Source of the DNA: PRDV01 sp963710865
Lineage (GTDB): Bacteria; Babelota; Babeliae; Babelales; Babelaceae
Assembly: GCA_963710865.1 (NCBI GenBank)
Contig: CAVQBR010000001.1
Coordinates: 1 to 64,000 of the forward strand
Direction: 5' to 3'
DNA: 64,000 bases
Part shown: one piece after another, positions 43,844 through 52,242 of the stretch
How positions within the stretch are numbered: the first letter of the stretch is position 1
How the letters are laid out: every line of letters starts with the position of its first letter
Notes under the pieces: model-generated
The model's input: the letters and a program-made list of their open reading frames with translations, nothing else
The model's database searches: none
Told to the model about the DNA's origin: nothing
Position numbers and translations under genes: made by a program

Positions 43844-45298
43844 CGAAATCTCCTTACGTTTAAGGGGTTGTTCAATCAAGTGTAGGGATGAAGAACTTGT
43901 GTGTCCAGACACTGATCTTAATCGAGCTTCATACACATTTTGGTTGAAGATGGTACATTCCCAGTCTTTCAGCTCATTGCCGGTCTTAACGATGAGACTG
44001 GTATCATATTCAAAGCCATCGTATCCCCGGCGAGGCATACCATACAAGCTATCGGGAGATAATAAGAGGGTGATAACAGTTCCCGGCTCAAATCTCTCAC
44101 TACATTCTCGCCACAAAAAGGCACAACCTTTGTGCGCAAATAAAATCTTCATCAGCGGATCTGTGTTTGAAGGAGTATGCTGATGAGCTCGTATAATTCC
44201 AACAAGTCGATTGTCTTCGGTACTCGCTTCCTTAAGCACTGCTTCTGTTAATTCTCTACTGCATTGAGTGCGACCACCGCTCTTATACTGACTAATTCCC
44301 TCTGGATCAACAACAAAGTCATACCAGAGAAACCCAAGATCCCCTGGGTTACGAGGAACGATGTCTGTGCGATAGGCCTCCTTCAAGGAAACAATCTTAC
44401 CTGGGCAGGTAGCAATAGGTATATGATCATGCATACAAGCGAAACTGTGACGAGCTAGATGAGTAATCATCTGATAGGTTTTATCAGATGCGAGCAATTC
44501 CTTTGGATTATAGCCAAATTCAAGGCCGCCATGACAGCATTGAACAAAATCTGTACAAGGAGTTCCCGATCCCACGTATAAGACTACGGGGAGCAGCTCA
44601 AAAAATTGTATTATTTTTGTAAAGACACTCAAAGCTCGCGGCGTTCCTTCATACTTTGCTGCAAATTCATTAAAGAAGCCATAGGAAGAACAGATCTGCG
44701 GATCTTCATGATTGCCCCGAATCAAAAACACCTTATCAGGGTTAGCTAGTTTCAGAAGCATAAGAAGATAGAGCACTTCAATCCCCCAGAGACCTCGATC
44801 AACATAATCTCCATGAAACACCAGTGAGAGCTGTGGATGAACAATCGTTAGATCATCAAGATAGGTGAGCCTCTGAAGATAATTAATGAAAGCAATCAAA
44901 GAGTGAACATCCCCATGTAAATCTCCTTTACAGATAAATAATGATCCGGGCTTTAAAACAAGCTTCTGAGCATGAGGACAAAATTGAGTTGACTGATCAA
45001 GGAGAGCATCGAGATTTTTAGGATCGAGCCATTTACTGGTGCAGGACAATTGCTGGCGCGCAGTCTTAAAAAATTCATCGAGCACTTCTTCAACTTGCTC
45101 GAGGCTCACGAGCCCGAGCTTTTTATACTCTTCTGTTTTGGTTGGCTCACCAGCAAGAGGGCATAAAACTCCATTATTGAAAAGCTCTCTATACGTAGGA
45201 ATCTTTAACGAGGCCTGGTACAACCGATTAAAACTCGATTGCGCAAGAACTGAGAAAGAGAGGCTCAAAAAGAGACTCATGAGAAGTGTAAGTTGCAC
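43367..45298 (-). CDS. Exported PPP-family phosphatase in frame with a YbaK-type deacylase
   Basis: 643 residues from a GTG at 45298 after GGAGG. Residues 1-20 are a signal peptide (MQLTLLMSLFLSLSFSVLAQ). PPP motifs: GDLHGD (125-130), GDYVDRG (163-169), RGNHED (194-199), HGGLE and RAHQH. The phosphatase ends near residue 460 where its paralogue stops; here a ~25-residue linker (SGHTSSSSLHLIEQ) leads without a stop into a complete YbaK-like domain at 486-643. That domain also has its own ribosome site and ATG (43843). Either a fusion or a lost stop codon between two genes. An exported tRNA deacylase makes little sense, which favours separate translation. Confidence 0.85.
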   Translation of the reverse strand: MQLTLLMSLFLSLSFSVLAQSSFNRLYQASLKIPTYRELFNNGVLCPLAGEPTKTEEYKKLGLVSLEQVEEVLDEFFKTARQQLSCTSKWLDPKNLDALLDQSTQFCPHAQKLVLKPGSLFICKGDLHGDVHSLIAFINYLQRLTYLDDLTIVHPQLSLVFHGDYVDRGLWGIEVLYLLMLLKLANPDKVFLIRGNHEDPQICSSYGFFNEFAAKYEGTPRALSVFTKIIQFFELLPVVLYVGSGTPCTDFVQCCHGGLEFGYNPKELLASDKTYQMITHLARHSFACMHDHIPIATCPGKIVSLKEAYRTDIVPRNPGDLGFLWYDFVVDPEGISQYKSGGRTQCSRELTEAVLKEASTEDNRLVGIIRAHQHTPSNTDPLMKILFAHKGCAFLWRECSERFEPGTVITLLLSPDSLYGMPRRGYDGFEYDTSLIVKTGNELKDWECTIFNQNVYEARLRSVSGHTSSSSLHLIEQPLKRKEISMTQLTKSAQSVQDALAAKGLDLKVVELPESTRTAEDAAKAIGCQVAQIAKSLIFRTKDTNRPIFVIASGINRVNEKTIASHVGAQIVKADADFVREVTGFAIGGIPPVGHLHRMETYIDQDLLNYAEVWAAAGTPHAVFNLNSSQLEDLIGGTIISVS

Positions 45299-45530
45299 GA
45301 GACCTCCAAACTATTATTTGTATGTATTGATCTTAATGTTGAAACATACTCAAGTCAAAAGGCTTGTTCCCGATTCAAAAAGACCATGAGTATAATCAAG
45401 GGCCAGAGCACCGAGTAGAACTCAACATCCTACCCACGGTGTGCTTTTTGACACAGTCATAGAATCATATTATCATTAAAACTGATTGAAAAAAAAGAGT
45501 CAGCCAAACAACAACAATAAAAGGAGCTCC

Positions 45531-46337
45531 ATGGATATGCAAAATACGCTGCACGATATTCAATTTGAGGGTCTTACCATTACCTTCAAGCAAGTAGAAT
45601 CAGAATATGCAATTGATGGTTTCGATGAGGACGTAATTTTTGAGATGATCAATGAAGAACCTCAAAAAGCTCTTAAAGTTCTAGAAGGATATTTACATAA
45701 GCACCCAAAGCATCCTATTGTGAGTCACTGGTTGGGGGTAGCTCATTCTGCGATTGATGAGGATGAAGATCTTATACGACAACTTCTTGTTGACAGTTAT
45801 AATGCTCATCCAGATTATTTACATAATAGGATATCATACGCACTTATCTGTTTGAATGAAGGCAATATTGATTTAGTTCCAGGCATCTTCAATGACTCAT
45901 GGGACTTACAAGAGATTTATCCTGAAAAAAAACGATTCCACTTCCTCGAAGTAGCACTCTTTCATCAACTTGCCTTCCTCTATTTTATAGAGATAGGCGA
46001 CCTTAAGAATGCTTCAAAACATCTAAACATTCTTAAAGAAATCCATCCAGACAAAGAGGATGAATCGCTCCAAGAGTTTCAAGAGCTCCTTGAAGAAAAT
46101 GAGCAAATAAATCTATTAACTGAACTCATTGCAAAAGGCGGATTCGGAGACTTATCACTTGCATCGGATGAAGACGAAGACGAGGATGAAGATGAAGACG
46201 AGGATGAAGATGAAGATGAAGACGATGATTATGAAGATGAAGACGAGGATGAAGATGATGACTACGACGAAGATGAAGATGAGGATTTAGACGACGAAGA
46301 TGAGGATGACGAAGAAGAAGAAGAAGAAGAAGATTAA
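45531..46337 (+). CDS. TPR-like protein with long Asp/Glu C-terminal tail
   Basis: Start at 45531, six bases after AAAGGAG; 268 residues. No signal peptide. Residues ~40-200 look like tetratricopeptide helices (PQKALKVLEGYLHKHPKHPIVSHWLGVAH, GDLKNASKHLNILKEIHPD). From about 213 the protein is almost pure Asp/Glu with a DED repeat, then a poly-Glu end. Such tails bind basic proteins or act as DNA mimics, or may arise by triplet slippage. The last part of this gene is duplicated at 47597-47656 (SIEDEDNHYDEDED, then stop), marking a segmental duplication. Confidence 0.75.
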   Translation: MDMQNTLHDIQFEGLTITFKQVESEYAIDGFDEDVIFEMINEEPQKALKVLEGYLHKHPKHPIVSHWLGVAHSAIDEDEDLIRQLLVDSYNAHPDYLHNRISYALICLNEGNIDLVPGIFNDSWDLQEIYPEKKRFHFLEVALFHQLAFLYFIEIGDLKNASKHLNILKEIHPDKEDESLQEFQELLEENEQINLLTELIAKGGFGDLSLASDEDEDEDEDEDEDEDEDEDDDYEDEDEDEDDDYDEDEDEDLDDEDEDDEEEEEEED

Positions 46338-46368
46338 ATACTCCTCATTTCCAACATAAAAATCTCGA

Positions 46369-46396
46369 GGCAGGATGAAAATCTCCTGCCTTTTTT
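46369..46396 (+). terminator. Intrinsic terminator after the acidic-tail gene
   Basis: GGCAGGA / TCCTGCC stem (46369-46375 and 46384-46390) followed by six T. In the duplicate (around 47687-47708) the stem has decayed to GGAAAGA / TCTTCTTCC while the T-run remains. Confidence 0.75.
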
Positions 46397-46589
46397 ATGA
46401 CCTTGGCATACCTTCTCAAAAACGCATATTTCCGAAAAACAATAAGACACTCTCTAATGGCCGCGGCGAGGCTCTATCTCAGATTTTAATGATACAATTT
46501 GAACGCTTCATTGATTTTTTAAATACATTTGTGATAAGTTGTAAGTAAGTAATATGTATTATTAATATTAATAACCTTAAGGAGTTCAC

Positions 46590-46832
46590 ATGAACGCATT
46601 AAAACTCGCAGCATTATTTGCTGTAACAGTTGCAGGATCATATAGCTTTGCCGCTGTAAATCTTCAAAACACGGCTAATAGAGTTGCTATAAAATTGACC
46701 TTGCATACGATGCCCGAAAATCAAGATTATTATTTCGAGCTCGCGAAGAAAGGTCAAGTTGGATCAAAAACTGTACTACCTATCGAAGCTGGTAATTTTA
46801 TCGATCGTATCACCATTAACGGGGTAAGGTGA
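46590..46832 (+). CDS. Small exported protein, family of three (copy 1)
   Basis: 80 residues; AAGGAG site. Signal peptide MNALKLAALFAVTVAGSYSFA, then a ~59-residue mature domain rich in beta-like segments (VAIKLTLHTMPENQDYYFEL, GSKTVLPIEAGNF, DRITINGV). Related to 47909-48151 (near-identical signal and core) and 48820-49071 (more diverged). Family unknown. The TVHTMPENQxY core is kept in all three, so it probably matters for function. Confidence 0.75.
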   Translation: MNALKLAALFAVTVAGSYSFAAVNLQNTANRVAIKLTLHTMPENQDYYFELAKKGQVGSKTVLPIEAGNFIDRITINGVR

Positions 46833-46989
46833 TCTAGCCAATAATAACAAAATAATCCAAAAACGGGAGTGTTCAATCGAACTAGTGATCACTCTCGAAT
46901 TATTATCCGGCGACTGTCCGAAATTGCAGATTGCTATTTTGGAATGTGTATGCTTAAAATCAAGCCAAAGCCAGATTGAATCGGTTCAG

Positions 46990-47590
46990 TGGATATGTGC
47001 GACACTACGAAGGTACAGTGGGAAGAAGACTCTCACCAAGCCTTCTAAGAAAAATGTGCAAACATTCCTGCGCAAGGTACAAGAACTCATCAATAAACAC
47101 CTGCACACAGAGCAGACTCTGCTGATCAAACTGCTCAACCAGGCTATCAGAGGATGGGCTAACTATCACAGACGCCTGTAGCAAGGCAGTATTCGGATAC
47201 GTAGATTACCGAATATTCGAGATGGTGTGGAAATGGAGTCTGCGAAGACATCCTAACAAATCGAAAGGATGGATTGCAGACAAGTACTTCGGAACCATGG
47301 GAAAACGAAACTGGGTATTCCAAACTACAATCACGGTACGAGGAATCGAGAAGACAATAAGGTTGTTTAAAGCCTCAGATGTGCCAATCAAGAGGCACAG
47401 GCTGATCAAAGGCCAAACCAATCCTTACGATCCTCTCTGGTGGCCATACCTTGAAAATAGACAGATCTCAAAACAGAAAGCTGCCGCGCTCCCAGGAAAG
47501 GGCGTTACAAAGGCTTGAGCCGTATGAGGGGAAACTCTCAAGTACGGTTCTTAGAGGACTGGAAGGTGCCAAAACATGGTTGGGACAATA
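46990..47590 (+). mobile_element. 5'-truncated group II intron remnant with maturase C-terminus and domain V
   Basis: The 5' part encodes the X/thumb region of a group II intron reverse transcriptase (LRRYSGKK, TKPSKKNVQTFLRKVQELI, LNQAIRGWANYH). The reverse-transcriptase core and the intron 5' end are missing. A one-base shift near 47177 breaks the frame; it resumes as SKAVFGYVDYRIFEMVWKW and WSLRRHPNKSKGWIADKYFG up to the stop at 47518. Just after, GAGCCGTATGAGGGGAAACT and CTCAAGTACGGTTC form the classic domain V hairpin. It cannot move on its own. It separates the two copies of a duplicated block. Confidence 0.85.
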
Positions 47591-47596
47591 AAAAAG

Positions 47597-48226
47597 TTCT
47601 ATCGAAGACGAAGATAACCATTATGACGAAGATGAAGACGTAGAGGAAGAAGATTGAATACTCCCATATCCAACTTAGAAATCTCGGGAAAGACGAAAAT
47701 CTTCTTCCTTTTTTATGACCTTGACATACCTTCTCAAAAACGCATATTTCCGAATAACAATAAGACACTCTCTAATGGCCGCGGCGAGGCTCTATCTCTG
47801 ATTTTAATGATACAATTTGAACATTTTATTGATTTTTTAAATACATTTGTGATAAGTTTATAAGTAGGTAATATGTATTATTAATATTAATAACCTTAAG
47901 GAGTTCACATGAACGCATTAAAACTCGCAGCATTATTTGCTGTAACAGTTGCAGGATCATATAGCTTTGCCGCTGTAAATCTTGAAAATACGGCTAATCT
48001 CTATGGCGTAAAAGTGACGGTGCATACGATGCCCGAAAATCAAGATTATTATTACGAGCTCGCGAAGAAAGGTCAAGTTGGATCAAAAACTGTACTACCT
48101 ATCGAAGCTGGTAATTACATTACTTCAATCACTGTTAGCGGGGTAAAGTAATCTAGCAATAATAACAACTAATCCTATAAATGGGAGTGATCCATTGAAC
48201 TAGTGATCACTCTCGGATTATTGTCA
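47597..48226. repeat. Duplicated block, copy 2
   Basis: Begins with an in-frame remnant of the acidic tail (YDEDEDVEEED, stop), then the same intergenic stretch and the second small exported gene. Long runs are identical to copy 1 (for example CTCTAATGGCCGCGGCGAGG). Confidence 0.85.
47909..48151 (+). CDS. Small exported protein, family of three (copy 2)
   Basis: 80 residues, same AAGGAG site and signal peptide as copy 1. The mature core shares HTMPENQDYYYELAKKGQVG and TVLPIEAGN; differences cluster at LYGVKVTV and at the C-terminus (YITSITVSGVK). A hairpin GAGTGATC / GATCACTC (48185-48192 with 48205-48212) follows the stop by ~35 bases and may be a terminator, though no T-run follows. Confidence 0.75.
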   Translation: MNALKLAALFAVTVAGSYSFAAVNLENTANLYGVKVTVHTMPENQDYYYELAKKGQVGSKTVLPIEAGNYITSITVSGVK

Positions 48227-48267
48227 AATGTATGTCAGAATCAAAAAAATTGAAAGGAGGATCCGTT

Positions 48268-48570
48268 ATGAAAAAAGTATCATTAATCTTACTCGTAGTT
48301 ATGAACTTTGCTGGATCAATAGTTTGTTATATGGGGCGCAGCTATCTCTCTCGACCCTTAACCGCAGATCAAGTCAATGAGAAGCTTGGTGTCAAACCAG
48401 GTATGAGTGCGCGCCAAGTGCTAGGAGTAAGCCCCACGGCCACAGCCAATGAGATTAAATCTGCTTATGAAACGCGTAGAGCATCGATTGTTGGTCTTGT
48501 AAAAGCGCAGAACCGGAAAGGGCTATATGATAGACTTGAAGAGATTTATAAGGATGCTCTCAAGCACTAA
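48268..48570 (+). CDS. Small exported J-like protein lacking HPD
   Basis: Start at 48268 after a near-perfect AGGAGG; 100 residues. Signal peptide (MKKVSLILLVVMNFAGSIVC). The remaining ~75 residues are J-like: SARQVLGVSPTATANEIKSAYETRRASI then YDRLEEIYKDAL. This matches helices I-III of a J domain (xxVLGVxxxATxxEIKxAY), but no HPD follows helix II. The same missing motif is seen in the two tandem genes at 740-4878 and at 52914-53578. Function unknown. Confidence 0.75.
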   Translation: MKKVSLILLVVMNFAGSIVCYMGRSYLSRPLTADQVNEKLGVKPGMSARQVLGVSPTATANEIKSAYETRRASIVGLVKAQNRKGLYDRLEEIYKDALKH

Positions 48571-48819
48571 AACTCAGCGGGTGCACCACTCGTTCAGTAA
48601 ATTTTGGGCGTTATTCTTGTACGTTCATAGTAATCACTGCCGAACTATTGTTTGGCGACTGGGCGATTTGGAAATAAGATTGAATTAAAAAAAAACTCAA
48701 ATCGGTGGATATATGGTTAAAGGGCAATAGAAATGTTCTACCATTGCGATTGGTGGTCCGGTATTTTGGCACCAAGGAAAGCTGCGCTGCTTCATCAATT
48801 AATAACTTAGGGAGTTCAC

Positions 48820-49071
48820 ATGAATGCATTAAAACTCGCAGCCCTAGTTGCTGTAACATTTGCCGTAACACATAGCTTTGCTGCGGTAAATCTTGAAAAT
48901 ACGGCTAATTACTTTGCGGTAGATTTCACTGTACACACGATGCCTGAAAACCAAGAATATAATTTCGTCCTCAACAAGAAAAATCTAACTGGCGCAAAGT
49001 TCAAACTGCCGCTCTTACCTGGCAATTGTGTTGATCGTATCACCATTAACAGGGTAATCCAGCAAAAATAA
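48820..49071 (+). CDS. Small exported protein, family of three (copy 3, diverged)
   Basis: 83 residues; AGGGAG site. Signal peptide MNALKLAALVAVTFAVTHSFA; mature core VNLENTANYFAVDFTVHTMPENQEYNF then LPLLPGNCVDRITINRV. About half of the mature residues match copies 1 and 2. The region just upstream (48636-48720) also echoes the sequence after copy 1 (46891-46990), so copy 3 came from an older duplication of the same unit. Confidence 0.7.
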   Translation: MNALKLAALVAVTFAVTHSFAAVNLENTANYFAVDFTVHTMPENQEYNFVLNKKNLTGAKFKLPLLPGNCVDRITINRVIQQK

Positions 49072-49257
49072 GTAATCAAGAGAACCATCCAGCTTCAAAG
49101 GATCCACGTTTTACTTTAACAATCACGTCTCAAGTTGAACGGAGGCAGGTCGCAAAAAACCTGTTGAAAGGAACTTCTCGCAAGTTCGATAGCAACGATA
49201 TCTGCCAGCGTAGAACAGTTGGGAAAAAATCAATCCGCAAATAGAGAAAGGAAAAGA

Positions 49258-49605
49258 ATGAAGATCAAAATCAAACGAGTTTATGAGCAACCAGAAAAAG
49301 AAGACGGAACTCGCATCCTCGTTGACAGGCTCTGGCCACGGGGTATGACAAAGGAAAAAGCACATATTGACCTCTGGCTGAAAGAAATTGCCCCCAGCAC
49401 GGAGCTCCGTGAGTGCTGCGGCCATAACCCTGAAAAGTGGGCTGAGTTCAAGAAGCGTTATCGAGCGGAGCTCAAAAAAAACATCGATCTGGTCGACCAC
49501 CTGAAGGATGTAGCTAAGAAGAGGACCTTGACATTGGTCTACGCCGCGAGAGATGAAGAACATAATGAGGCAGTAGTTCTTGAAGATTTCCTTAGACACT
49601 CATGA
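49258..49605 (+). CDS. DUF488 (YeaO-like) protein
   Basis: 115 residues from the ATG at 49258 with AAAGGA upstream; an earlier in-frame ATG (49219) is less well placed. Family hallmarks: IKRVYEQPEKEDGTRILVDRLWPRG, KEIAPSTELRECCGHNPEKWAEF, RTLTLVYAARDEEHNEA. A widespread small cytosolic family with no settled function. It sits alone with no operon partner. Confidence 0.9.
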   Translation: MKIKIKRVYEQPEKEDGTRILVDRLWPRGMTKEKAHIDLWLKEIAPSTELRECCGHNPEKWAEFKKRYRAELKKNIDLVDHLKDVAKKRTLTLVYAARDEEHNEAVVLEDFLRHS

Positions 49606-49828
49606 CAAAAGCACTATTCAAGCTACAGTAAGATTTGAATTTAGGGGAGACTATTTCACCGCTATTCATTAACGCGTTTATAGATCGAAGCGCTCGATCT
49701 GGATGAATATGTCGATCCTGTCAAATAACAAGTAAATCAATCAGATACCATTCTTCATGGTACCTAGGTCAAATACAGAGCCAGATAGGGCGATAACATC
49801 AACTACCCAGCCACCCGGCCGAACTAAA

Positions 49829-50320
49829 TCAGGCATTCAAATCTACAATCTTGAGATTATTACCCAACGATAGAATGAACGTCCTCAGATCCTCCGGGGC
49901 GATAGATGTTGTAGCTTTGTTTGTTAAGGGATGCACATTAATAACCTCATGATCGAACAAAGCCTTTTCAAGAATAACAGTAACAACGTGCTCCGCATCG
50001 TTAATAATGCCGAATGGCGTTACGGATCCAGGCTCTAATCCCAAATAGTTCTTTAATAGCTGCGCATCTGCAAAGCGAAGTTTAGGGGCATGAAACTCTT
50101 TACCTAATGTTTTTAAATCAATCTTTGTATCCCAGAGGGCAGTAATCAGCTACAACCGTTTAGCAGCATCCATTAAAAACAAGTTCTTACAATGGCCGCC
50201 CGCTATCTTGTCATAGATCACGCGAGCCTGCTCACAGGTAAAAAGGGGCTCATGCCACGCGGTAACAGTTTTTATAGAAAGCGTAGAAAGATACGAAAAC
50301 AGATCTTCCGGACTCTTCAT
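49829..50320 (-). pseudogene. ProX-type prolyl-tRNA deacylase, interrupted by one amber codon
   Basis: Full-length homologue from the ATG at 50320 (GGAG seven bases upstream) to 49829, 163 codons. The frame is continuous except for a TAG at 50152-50150 (codon 57), between KNLFLMDAAKRL and LITALWDTKIDL. The rest, KTLGKEFHAPKLRFADAQLL, LGLEPGSVTPFGIIND and INVHPLTNKATTSI, is the PrdX/ProX family, which hydrolyses Ala-tRNA(Pro). So it is a recent pseudogene, an assembly error, or amber readthrough. The C-terminal part alone (from 50044) would not contain a complete active site. Confidence 0.85.
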
Positions 50321-51012
50321 CCTCAGGCTCCAAATTTAAAGGGTTTCTCCGAGCAGTAGCTATGATGAAGCATAGCAAAAGATAAACAAACTGCAATCAC
50401 ACGAGACAGAAAGCAATTGCAGCTGAGTGTAAGCAAATTATATAGCCCAAATAATCGCAATGGCTGCATGCATGTTCAATATGATGCCTCTAAAAGGCTT
50501 CAATTAAAATACAGACTACGGTGGGACTGCAAACTTGATCTTCTCATATTCAATCGAACAATTTAAATGTAAATACAGCGATATACCAAGTCTGACTCAA
50601 TCTGCGCATAGCGCTAATGCCGATATGAAACTTAGCCGTCATCCACTGCGGTAAATCTACATTTGCCTTGTCACAATCCCGAACTGCTTATTACTTCGAA
50701 CTTTCATTTTAAACGAACGCTTATAGAGCCTTAAACGAGCAGAAATAGCAAATAACCTTACGCACTTTTTTAAGTGAACTGGCACAAATAAGGTATTTTT
50801 CATTGCCAGGCAACAGATTATTTTCAACTTTGGTATCTTCTGCTCTCCTTGACTAGTGAAATGTCGGTAAAGAGCCAGTTGCACAATAGTTTATTTTGCT
50901 ACAAATTCAAACTAAAAATTATATTTAATTTCAAAATCATTGACGTGACTATTTTGCCTTTAGTATGCTAATGGTAGGAAAAGAATTTTTCAATCACTCC
51001 TCGGGGGACATC
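50321..51012. other. Intergenic, no gene seen
   Basis: About 690 A/T-rich bases. A minus-strand 75-codon frame (50657-50884) has no ribosome site or recognisable content. Probably contains the promoter of the kinase-like gene. Confidence 0.5.
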
Positions 51013-51801
51013 ATGAACTTGAAACAAAGTCTACTGCTTATTCTTTCATGCTTTATGCTTACTTCTTTACAAGCAAACCAGCCAAACCAGCAGAAGCTTA
51101 TTGAAAAATATGCTATTAACCATAAGCTTAAGAGCATTTTGGATGATCACAGTGATGAATTAATCGCGCTCATGGATGAGCATGTTAATTTAGGAAAAGT
51201 TAAACATGGGGTATGGAAATTCTCCTGGCTTCCGGGATATTACGTAAAGTATAATCTTGATCGAATATACGGTGTTGAGAATATGAAACGGTGTATTGAT
51301 AAATTTGAACTGGATTCTTTAGTTGTGGCAGAAAAAAGCCTCTATCATGTAAAAGGTAGACCAATGGAACTCAGTAACGACAACTATCTTGTTATAGCCA
51401 AGGCTGTTAAACCAGGAAAGAGATTACCACCACTGAGTCTCAAGCAAATTGAGCAAATGTGTAAACTCATGCATGAAACAAGCTATGTAAGTCTCCATAC
51501 AAAAAATTATATTCGAACAGCCGATAATAAAATTGCGCTTATTGATACTGAAAGTACTTTCGACAGCAACGACTTACTACTTGGTTATGCACGAATGATA
51601 GGTGCAGAAGGAAGATACCACGCATTTACGAAAGAAGCATTTAGCTATTTGTTGCACAGGGCACTTAAAGAGCTTAAGCATCACAAGATCCCTGCAAAGA
51701 AAGACTACTTCGAGCGTATGATTAACTATTTAAACGGCAAAAGAAAGAAAGATGGTCTAGATACCTTAAAGCTGTTTAACGATTCGTTTGCTCAACACTA
51801 G
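51013..51801 (+). CDS. Exported kinase-like-fold protein
   Basis: Start at 51013 after GGGGGA; 262 residues. Signal peptide MNLKQSLLLILSCFMLTSLQA. The mature part shows the order expected of a protein-kinase-like fold: GYYVKYN (candidate Lys), a glutamate-bearing helix, LVVAEKSLYHV, NYLVIAKAV as hinge, a helix (KQIEQMCKLMHETSY), then HTKNYIRTADNKIALIDTES. The last matches the HxxN...xxxIDxE catalytic and metal sites of atypical kinases. A tail of helices follows. If active it would phosphorylate outside the cytosol, perhaps in a host. The fold is inferred from motif order only. Confidence 0.65.
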   Translation: MNLKQSLLLILSCFMLTSLQANQPNQQKLIEKYAINHKLKSILDDHSDELIALMDEHVNLGKVKHGVWKFSWLPGYYVKYNLDRIYGVENMKRCIDKFELDSLVVAEKSLYHVKGRPMELSNDNYLVIAKAVKPGKRLPPLSLKQIEQMCKLMHETSYVSLHTKNYIRTADNKIALIDTESTFDSNDLLLGYARMIGAEGRYHAFTKEAFSYLLHRALKELKHHKIPAKKDYFERMINYLNGKRKKDGLDTLKLFNDSFAQH

Positions 51802-51832
51802 ATGTTTTACAATCCACGCCCAACGAACAACT

Positions 51833-51870
51833 TGATAGGTGGTAATCGCTTGCCGAATCACCACCTATCA
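51833..51870 (+). terminator. Stem-loop after the kinase-like gene
   Basis: TGATAGGTGGT / ACCACCTATCA, a perfect 11 bp stem with a 16-base loop, 32 bases after the stop. No T-run follows, so termination is uncertain. The rest of 51871-52196 shows no gene. Confidence 0.45.
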
Positions 51871-52196
51871 GTTACAACAGCGCAATCATTGTTACCCTTG
51901 ATGTCTTTCCCCACAAAGGTAAGAGATTTGGGTTTGCTGGGTGACACAAAGTGGTCTGAGTCAGCAGAACAGTGTTAAGAAGGGTGATCGTGCCAAGTTT
52001 TAGAACCTCAAAGAAATTATCACCATTAAACGATAACCGATAGATGATTATTTGGAAAAAAATAATAACACATCGATTATCAAACTTAACAGCTTCGCAA
52101 GCCCTTTTATGTTATTAGAATGACACTTCAGGCAATGCAAGCGGGGTGAAGCTAAAGAACCCATCTAGCTTGCAATTAGTTTTTAAGTTTGATAAA

Positions 52197-52234
52197 CTAT
52201 AGATAATTAGTTTTGAAAAATTCATAATCTATAG
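52197..52234. promoter_or_regulatory. Candidate operator of the MmpA regulator
   Basis: CTATAGAT (52197-52204) and ATCTATAG (52227-52234) form a perfect inverted repeat, extended imperfectly outwards (AAA/TT) and inwards, ending 8 bases before the ATG. Autoregulation is inferred. Confidence 0.5.
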
Positions 52235-52242
52235 GTTATAAC

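Larger units (their letters stand above)
46250..46906. repeat. Duplicated block, copy 1
   Basis: Contains the end of the acidic-tail gene, its terminator, ~190 bases of intergenic DNA and the small exported gene, ending near GTGATCACTCTCGAATTATT. Matches copy 2 (47597-48226) closely; offset about 1,319 bases. Confidence 0.85.

Noticed and set aside
46150..46337. GAT/GAA triplet tract as a CRISPR or satellite array
   Set aside because: It is in frame and encodes the acidic tail of the TPR-like protein.
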